A stretch of DNA of 64,000 nt from Rehmannia glutinosa (lineage: Eukaryota > Streptophyta > Magnoliopsida > Lamiales > Orobanchaceae): contig CM071929.1 in NCBI GenBank assembly GCA_016081115.2, positions 2,418,001-2,482,000 of the forward strand. The letters are read 5' to 3'. Positions 56,500-64,000 of this stretch are shown one piece after another (within the stretch, counting starts at the first letter, position 1; each line of letters begins with the position of its first letter). The notes beneath the pieces are model-generated. The model was not told the DNA's origin, did no database searches, and saw only the letters and a program-made list of their open reading frames with translations. The translations under genes were made by a program, and so were the position numbers.

Positions 56500-59400
56500 G
56501 AGTTCTTCAAATCTTGACTCACATAATGGTTTTGTGAATATGTCACCTAAATTTGTTTATCGGTTGAAATATATTCAAGATGATGTCTTCTTTTCAACAT
56601 GATCTCTTATGAAGTGATATCGACATCGATATGCTTTGTTCTTGAGTGCAACACGAGGATTTCGAGTGATTGCAATTGCACTTGTGTTATCACACATGAT
56701 TGGAATTTCCTTTTCTTCAACTTCATAGTCTCTCGATTCTTTGCCTCATCCATAGGATTTGGGCTACTTTTTGCCCCATGACTATGTATTCCTTGATTGT
56801 AGAGGTGGCTATTGAATTTTGCTTTTTGCTAAACCAGGAAATTAGCTTTATTTCCAAGCATTTGACATGTGCACGAAGTGCTCTTCTGTCAACTCTGCAT
56901 CGGCATAGTCGAGTCGAATAGCCGATTAGCTTGAATCCACCTTCCTTTGGATACCATAAGCCAACTTCTTGGCTTCCTTTCAAATATCTCAAAATCCTCT
57001 TAGCTGCAGTCATATGGCTCTCTTTTGGAGCGATTGAAATCTCGCACATACACACCTACAACAAAGGTGATGGGCGCTCTTCTTTGTGAGATAAAGCAAT
57101 GATCCAATAAGTGCTCGTATCTTGTTTGATCTACGGGCTTGCCATCTGCATCCATGTCCATTTTGGTGATGTATTCATTGGTATTTTCGAGAAGACTTCT
57201 CCTCCATACCAAATTTCTTCATTAAATCTCTGGTGTATTTTGTTTGACTTATGAAGGTTCCATCCTTCGGTTGTTTTACTTGGAGTCCAAGGAAGAATGT
57301 CGACTCTCCCATCATGCTCATTTCAAATTTACTTTGCATGAGGTTTGAAAATTTTTCACATAGCTCTTTGTTTGTGGATCCAAAAATGATGTCATCCACA
57401 TATATTTGAACAAGCGGTATCTCTTCATCTTGAATTCTGAAAAGTGTTCTATCTACTTTTCCTTTTGTGAATCCATTCTTAGTTAGGAATTGTGACAAAG
57501 TATCATACCATGCTCTGGGTGCTGTTTCAATCCATACAGAGCTTTCTTGAGTTTGTATACCTTATCTCCAAGAGTCTTACGCTCAAATCTGGAGGTTGTT
57601 CAACATACACTTCTTCTTCCAATAACCCATTTAGGAATGCACTTTTTACATCCATCGATATACAATAAAATTCTTGTGAGTTGCATAGGCAAGAAACATC
57701 CTTATAGCTTCCAATCTTGCTACATGAGCGAATGTTTCATCAAAATCTATTCCTTCTTCTTGGCAATATCATTTGGCTACTAGTCTTGCTTTGTTTCTTA
57801 CCACTTTGAACCCTCTCGTTCATCTTGTTTACGAACACCCATTTAGTACCAATAACATTTTGATGGGTGGGTCTTTGAACTAACTCCCATACTTTATTTC
57901 TTTCAAAGCGATTGACTCTTCTTGCATAGCTTGAATCAATGTGTGTCATCAATGCTTGTAACACATCTTTAGGCTCTATTTGTGAGATAAAGCATGTGAA
58001 CATAGCTTCTTGTTGAGTTCGGATCTTGTTTTGACGCCTTCTCTTATATTTCCAATGACAAGTTACGGTGGATGGTCTTTCACCATCTTACATCAGGTTG
58101 AAGTAAGTTAGTGGATTGATCGTCTAGCTTGTTGTGTTGCTTTGATCAGCTCTCTCGCAATCACTTAGCTGCAAATTTTCAAAGCATTTTATGAGACTCG
58201 GCTATCTCATCTTCATCTCGAGTTTATAATTCGGCTTGACCGAAAGATAAGGACTTTTCGTATGGTTGGATGATTGACATTATCGGTGATTCTTCAATGT
58301 CTTCTCCATTTACATTTGGCTCATCGAATACCACATGAATGGATTCCTCTGCAACCATAGTCCTTTTGTTGAGTACTCTGTAGGCTTTGCTTTCGGTGAG
58401 TATCCCAAGAAGATACCTTCATCGCTTTAGCATCGAAAGCCTTTAGATTGTCTTTGCCATTGTTATGGATGAAGCATTTACATCAAATATTCTAAAGTAT
58501 GCAACATTTGGTTTCTCCTGTCCCAAATCTCATAGGGAGTTTTTGTCGGTGTCTGCTTATCATACATCTGTTTTGAGTGTAGCAAGTTTGTGTTGATTGC
58601 TTGACCCAAAATCTCTTTGGTAACCTGCTTGACTAACATGGTCCTTGCTGCTTCTTTGAGTGTTCTATTCCTTCTTTCTCGCAGCTCCGTTCTCTTTGTG
58701 GAGTCCTTGCTGCAGATAATTCATGACCAATTCCATTTTCAATACAATATTGAGTTATTATACCATTGACAAACTCGATTCCTCTGTCGATCTTATTTTG
58801 ATAATGGTTTGGCTCTTCTCATTTTGAATCCTCTTCATCATTTGTGGTAGTTTACGTAGAGAGTTTCTTTCTTCTTACACATGAATATTGTCCATGTATA
58901 TCTTGAGTAGTCATCTACTACCACAAGGTATATTTCTTCCCACTTATGCTAGTTTGGTTCAATTTGGATCAAATAGATCCATATGTAGCAGTGCTGATAT
59001 CCTTGTTGAAGATGGGCATGTCTTTTCTTTGAATGATGATTTGATCTGTTTTCCGCCGGCATCGTCACATATACTCCTTCTTGTATATCTGAGTCTAGAA
59101 GACCTTCCACAAGATTACTTATGGAAAGCTTGTTAAGTGTTTTGAAATTCAGGTGACTCGGCTTTTTGTGCCCTGACCTTGACTTGATTCAATTTGTGCT
59201 CTTTGCTAATAGACAGTCTTTGGGTGTAGCGGTTGACCAATCTACTACATACATGTTCTTTTGTCCGCATCCTTGCAACACAACTTCATTTGATTCAATA
59301 TCCTTGATTTGGCATATACCCATGTTAAATCCAACATTATAACCCTTGTCGCGAGTTGGCGATGCTTATGCAAGTTGAAGTTGAGTCCTTCAACATATGC

Positions 59401-59999
59401 AACATACGTGATTTCTAATCCGTTCTTCTTGATGGATCCGATTGCCTCTTATTTCTCCTGGAGCTTCATTTCCTCCAAATATGACTTTTGCTCCTTTAAT
59501 TTCCTTGAATTTTGACAGATTTTTTCTTGTTTCTGTCATATGCGGAGCGGCCATTATCCATGTACGATTCTTGGCTTTTCTGTTACATTCCTTGAAACTC
59601 GCAATCAAGGAAATTAAGTTTTAGGTACCCATACTTATGCAGGTCCGAGGGGTTAGTATTGTAAGATGATCCAACCTGACTATAGCCAAATGATCGGCTC
59701 TAAGGGGTTGCCATCTATCGAGTGCCATAATCATAATTAATTTTGGCAAATTGCTTGGGGATTCTAGGTTCATACAAATTGTCTCTTTTGTCGTATGCTG
59801 TATATGTGTTTTAGCAATTGCCTTCTTTGGGTAATTGTGGTGTCTCGAGTGTAGTCTTTGATGAAAGCTCTTATACTTTTGGAATGGCCTTTCTTGAGTT
59901 CTAGGCCTTTGCCATTTGGGCTTATATTTCATAAGTTTTATCTTTGATAGTTCACATCGTTCAATCGGCTTGGCTTGGATATTTTCTACCATTCCCATC
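56500..59999 (-). pseudogene. Outer element pol region
   Basis: Seen on the minus strand: protease remnant (HMTETRKNLSKF near 59540), integrase area about 59150-58300 with only scattered matches, RT from about 58000 (RNKVWELVQRP, IGTKWVFVNKMNE), YVDDIIFGSTNKELCEKF at about 57400-57350 with the EFEMSMMGE-type word, and RNase H with WFSKKQNSIATST at about 56830-56870. Indels break the frame several times. RT would copy the element RNA; integrase inserts it. Confidence 0.85.
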
Positions 60000-61923
60000 A
60001 TATGTGTTTCTTTTATAGAACTTTTGGGGTTTTTGGTAGCTCTGTTTTTCTTCTTTCTGAGTAATTCTGTTTGGAGTTCTTTGAGAACTTGGTGAATTTC
60101 TTCTCGATTGTCCTCTCAACGCACCCAACCGGCCATTTTCCTTTTCCTTTATAACCAAGGCCGGTTTGCTTGTAATTGTGCTTTGAAGTGAATGTGTGTG
60201 CACCATTTGGAGTTTTGGATTTTTGAGACACTTCATTGCTTGAAGATCCTTTTCCAAAATTACTTTTGGAGTTTGACATAGCACGAGAGAAATTAAATCT
60301 AAGCTGTCTTGTCTCCACATTCTCTTTGACTCATAATAAGATCATCCAATGATTTAGATGCCTTAGTGAATGAGGCAATCACATTTTGAGGCCATTCTCC
60401 CTCTTTTCTATGGCGGCTATTTTCTGCTATTAACTTGGCATTTTCGGCCTTTAAACTTTTATTCTCATCGACTATTTGACTTAGAGTACTCATCTCCTTA
60501 GTCATTTTGTGAGTTTTAGCTCTTAGTATTTGTTTTCCTCATTTAGTAGTGTGTGTGAGGATTTAATGTGTTCAAAATCTTTCATCATTTTGCTAATGAA
60601 TCATAAAGATCGAGTGGGTGATGAAGTGTGTGTATCACGGTCACTATTTGGAATACGAGTTTGATGAGTTAGAGTGTACCTCATCTTCTTGGTCGGAGTT
60701 GATCTTGTTCCTTGGCCATCAAACGGATCGGGGCTTTTCTTGAGTCACTTGAGTAGTCGGCTTCTTTGCTCTCTGAATCGGTATGTCTCTCTTGACTTAT
60801 TTGTCTCTCGTGATCTCAATGCCCACCAACATTGCCTTTTTCTTTTCTTGTCTTCTTTCTCAAGAAGACCTTTCTTTCTTCTTCATTCCTGTATTTGTTG
60901 ACTACAGGATATGGACAATCAATGGCATAGTGACCTGGTTGCCTACGGTTCAGCATAGATATTCAACCTTTTGATCGACTCTTTCCATTCTTGGATTTGC
61001 CATACTTTGATATTGACTTTTTGATGATCTGTTCTCTTGGTTGGCCTATCTTCCCTTGACTTGGAGGGGAGCTTAGTGTCTTCTGGAAGATTCGCCCTTG
61101 CCTCTCTTGTAGTTATTATTGAAGAACTTGTTGAACCTTTTAACCATCGGGGCTATTTCTTACGGATCAATGACTTCTTTGACCTCGCCTCTCTTTCCAT
61201 CCTTAACAATTAGAGCATTTGTTTTGGTCTGTTGTCTCTTCACGATCTTTTCTTCTCGGCTCAAATTCGTAGGCTTTGAGATCTCGAGAATAGTTCATGG
61301 TTGGAGGTCTTCGATAGGTCCATGGAATGTCTCGAGTGCCATGACCTTCATTTCCATTCGGTGGGAGACTTTTTAGGATCTTCATACACATTTCCTTCTA
61401 TGTATATTCCTTTCCAAGTGCGGATAGCTCGTTGGTGATTTACGTGAGGCGAGCATCCGGTTGATCCAGGTTTTCTCCTGCGATCATTTTGAAATTCTCA
61501 AATTTTTGTCTGACCACTTTGATAATTTATTTTCCTTGATTTGCTCGAGCCTTCACAAATCAATGTTAGCTTGTCCCGATTTCTTTAGTCGTTTTGCATG
61601 ATTTGACTTTATTGAACATGGCTTTGTCGAGGTTTTGTAAAGGATGTCCTGGCTACATTGTCCAGGTTGTATCTTTTACGTCATCATTTGTCCATTCGAG
61701 TTCTTGGTTTTTTCAACCATAGTTGGTCTAGGGTAACATCCTCTTCACCTTCATTTGTCGCTCTTCTTACAATTTGTGTTCACTTTAAGATTTGCGGTGG
61801 CCCATCCTCTATCACTATCCACATCTCATCATGTAATCTTTGATAGATGAGCCTACATACGAATTTTCAATCATCAAATTCTTCAATTGTGAACATAGGG
61901 ATGCGTGTCAAATTTGCTTCCAT
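60000..61923 (-). pseudogene. Outer element gag region
   Basis: The ATG at 61923 opens MEANLTRIPMFTIEEFDD, then stops follow. Downstream in varying frames: a KILKSLPP word near 61370 as in copia gag (UBN2 family), a zinc-knuckle remnant at about 60905-60965 (PGHYAIDCPYP, first Cys pair damaged), then a coiled coil (DENKSLKAENAKLIAENSRH) and KSLDDLIMSQRECGDKT, wording typical of the C-terminal gag extension in Sireviruses. The product would form the capsid-like particle; this copy cannot do so as written. Confidence 0.75.
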
Positions 61924-62034
61924 GATAATAACTTTTAATGATAAAAGGAGTTTTGAAAACTTAAGTACTAAAAGCAGGACTTTGAAAAGTTTGGAGATCT
62001 AGTTCGGTAACCGGTGCGGAAGGCTCAATGAACC

Positions 62035-62050
62035 AACCGCTCTTATACCA
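62035..62050 (-). other. Primer-binding site of the outer element
   Basis: Minus-strand TGGTATAAGAGCGG lies three bases from the 5' LTR and resembles the initiator-Met tRNA site TGGTATCAGAGC. Confidence 0.8.
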
Positions 62051-62052
62051 CT

Positions 62053-63601
62053 TGTAGGTCCCAAGGGTGTGAGTGTAAGGTTTAGAAAGGGGTGGGGGTT
62101 GAATAAACCTTACCAACTTTTCACTTTTGGTCCTTTTTAAAATTCGAGTTGATACTATACGAGTTGTGTCCTTGGTGGACATGACCAATTTAGTTAATCG
62201 GTAGAGTTAGTCACTCACTCGAGACTGTTGATAGAATAACTCGGATGTTAAGAGTGAATTAGCTCAACGTGGTTTGTTTTTGCGGAAGACTTAACACCCT
62301 TAAGTTTGATTTAGTAATGATTTAATCTTGGGTTTTAGTACTTAGAGATTATCGAGTTGGATAGGAAATATGTCGTGAGAATTAGACAAATAAGATGCGA
62401 GGAATTAAAGTCTTTGAAATGTAAATGACACGATAAATTTTTATAGAGGTTCGAAGATGGGGTAATTCTTCTACTCCTCTCTCTTCTCCAACTCCGGAGG
62501 AATCCACTAAGTATTGATCAAGATATCGAGTGGTAGCAGTCCGGATACAAGTCTTGATCACACACGGTGACTTGATCCTTTGGGACTCGATGCGGAGATG
62601 CCTTGGTCACTCACCGGTGGCTTCTCGTCCGACTCACCTTCTTCCGCAGGCATTTTGTCTTGCTACTATAGCTCACTTGCTCAAGCTCTTGGGATTTGAT
62701 CACGAAGCCCTCCAATAACTCGAGACTTGTTCGACCTTGAACCTTCCTACAATCCTTCGTGGAATGTAGACCCCTTTTCTTCTAAAGTTTCCTCTTCAAA
62801 TTGATTGAAGCTATCTTTCCTTCACGGGGTGAGTGTTGGATTGATTTTCTTCGTAGTGTAGGCTTGAGGATTAATCTTGAATGATTTGAGAATGTCTTAG
62901 GTTATTGTTCAAATGTATACTTGAATATTCGTGGTTGGGTAACCTCCAGTCATTCCTCGCCTTTTATAGTGATCTTTCAAAAATCGCGCCCGTTGAAGAG
63001 ATAGGCTTATTTTTGAAAGTCACTTGTGGTCGTTGGCTTGTCTTGTTGCGATCCTTGGAATTGCCACTTCCTCGTATGAATTGTTCTTGACTTTTGAGTT
63101 CGACATGGTGCGAGTGCTTCCCATTGGTTTATTCCTTTTACATGCTTAGGGTGAGCACTTCGAGAAAGGTAGCATGGAGATATTACTTGTTTAAGTAATT
63201 CTCTTGATTTTCCCAACGGATCTCTTTGATTATCTCGACTTGATTTGCATTTCCTTGCTTTCCCAGGTGACTTAAGTCGAACTTCCAATCATTAAATGAC
63301 TCTTGTCACTTCAACTAGAGACTTGACTATCTTGAGTTGACTTGGTGATGCTTTACTGTTGCATCTGTTTGCGCACCTTGATCGAGTTCCGTCTTCTCTT
63401 CTTTGCCATACTCGGATGTCTTGCGGTGAGTCTTCCTTCTAGTCTCCGGTTGTCTTCTTGCATATTTAGGCATAGGTGACTTAACTCGGCTTGACCCCGA
63501 CCTATTTGTTACAATGCGTTTACAACAAAAATGGGGTGCCAACTTCCTATTCTAAGTTTTACATGGCATTAATCAAAATCTAAACAATAAATTTCCCAAC
63601 A
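62053..63601 (-). repeat. Outer 5' LTR
   Basis: TG...CA ends and 1,549 bp. A TATA-like TATAAAAGGC lies on the minus strand (complement at 62959-62968). Confidence 0.93.
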
Positions 63602-63607
63602 GGTTAT

Positions 63608-64000
63608 TAAGAGCATAGTGGTAAATTGGATATGTTTTCATTTTCAAAATTTTCTTTTTGCTAGAGAATAGTGGTAAAAAAAAGTTTGAAAGAAAAATAT
63701 AAATTTTGAGATTGTGATTGGATATGAGATGAAAAAGTAATGATGAAAGTTGATTTGATATAAAAAGAGTAAATATTGATTGGATATGATTGGTATTTAG
63801 AAATATGCGAGTGAGTGAATAGTATAATTTGTGGGAGGATTGTAATAATGATTGATGATTTGATGAATTTATTGAAAATATGTAGAGGTGATTGGTGGAA
63901 GGAAAAAAGGAAAGAGAATGAATAGTGTATTTTTAGAAATTTTCATAAACATTCAAGTGGTGATTGGATATGAATGGATTCCATTTTCGTTCATTTTGGA
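63608..64000. repeat. AT-rich dispersed repeat, second copy, cut by the window end
   Basis: Shares wording with 26540-26860 (GAGATTGTGATTGGATATGA, GAATAGTGTATTTTTAGAAA, TTTTCATAAAC). It begins directly after the GGTTA duplication of the outer retroelement, which was probably inserted beside or into it. Confidence 0.55.

Larger units (their letters stand above)
41100..63601 (-). mobile_element. Outer Sirevirus-like copia LTR retrotransposon, interrupted
   Basis: The LTRs are at 62053-63601 (5', 1,549 bp) and 41100-41945 plus 50438-51140 (3', 846+703 = 1,549 bp). They begin TGTAGG and end CCCAACA on the plus strand, flanked by GGTTA at 41095-41099 and 63602-63606. On the minus strand the order is primer-binding site, gag, protease, integrase, RT, RNase H, a long extra 3' frame, and a polypurine tract (AAAAAGGGGGAAAT next to 51141). 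This domain order defines copia. The RT wording and gag layout match Sirevirus (SIRE1/Maximus). Without the insertion it is about 14.0 kb. Every coding block has frameshifts or stops. Confidence 0.92.

Overview
The window is nuclear DNA of a flowering plant, most likely a eudicot: AT-rich intergenic sequence, spliced genes with GT..AG introns, copia retrotransposons, TIR elements, MITEs, a SINE and (TA)n arrays. No species marker was seen. All exon joins below were read by eye from splice sites, reading phase and protein continuity; none was checked against transcripts or a database.

Region by region. 1-2426: the 3' end of a decayed copia element (RT, RNase H and a probable LTR). 2427-7100: intergenic, with a short tRNA-derived SINE in a perfect 21-bp target duplication, an 850-bp TIR element, an (AT)n array and an unexplained open frame. 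7119-9586: a SEIPIN2/3-type seipin gene. 11056-16779 (minus): a six-exon gene for a conserved-looking 468-residue protein that I cannot name; a MITE lies in its last intron and a relative lies upstream. 18064-21618: MITEs and TIR elements. 21619-26208: a five-exon gene for a FYVE plus SYLF/Ysc84-domain protein. 28129-30641 (minus): a BES1/BZR1 family transcription factor whose C-terminal EAR motif is put out of frame by one extra base. 33000-40500: transposon-rich; two adjacent TIR elements sit in (TA)n tracts, and the first carries a decayed KS-type dehydrin gene. 41100-63601: a nested pair of Sirevirus-like copia elements. The outer one is on the minus strand (LTRs about 1.55 kb, about 14 kb long without its insertion). 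The inner one is on the plus strand (8.5 kb, LTRs about 1.28 kb) and is inserted inside the outer 3' LTR. 63614-64000: a repeat also seen at 26540-26860.

The four host genes act in unrelated processes: lipid-droplet biogenesis, unknown, endosomal membrane/actin, and brassinosteroid-responsive transcription. They look like ordinary neighbours, not a cluster. The points most worth checking are the dehydrin fragment inside a TIR element, the EAR-removing frameshift, the exact nesting of the two retroelements at the same octamer, and LTR differences that cluster in CG-rich motifs, which may be sequence error rather than age.
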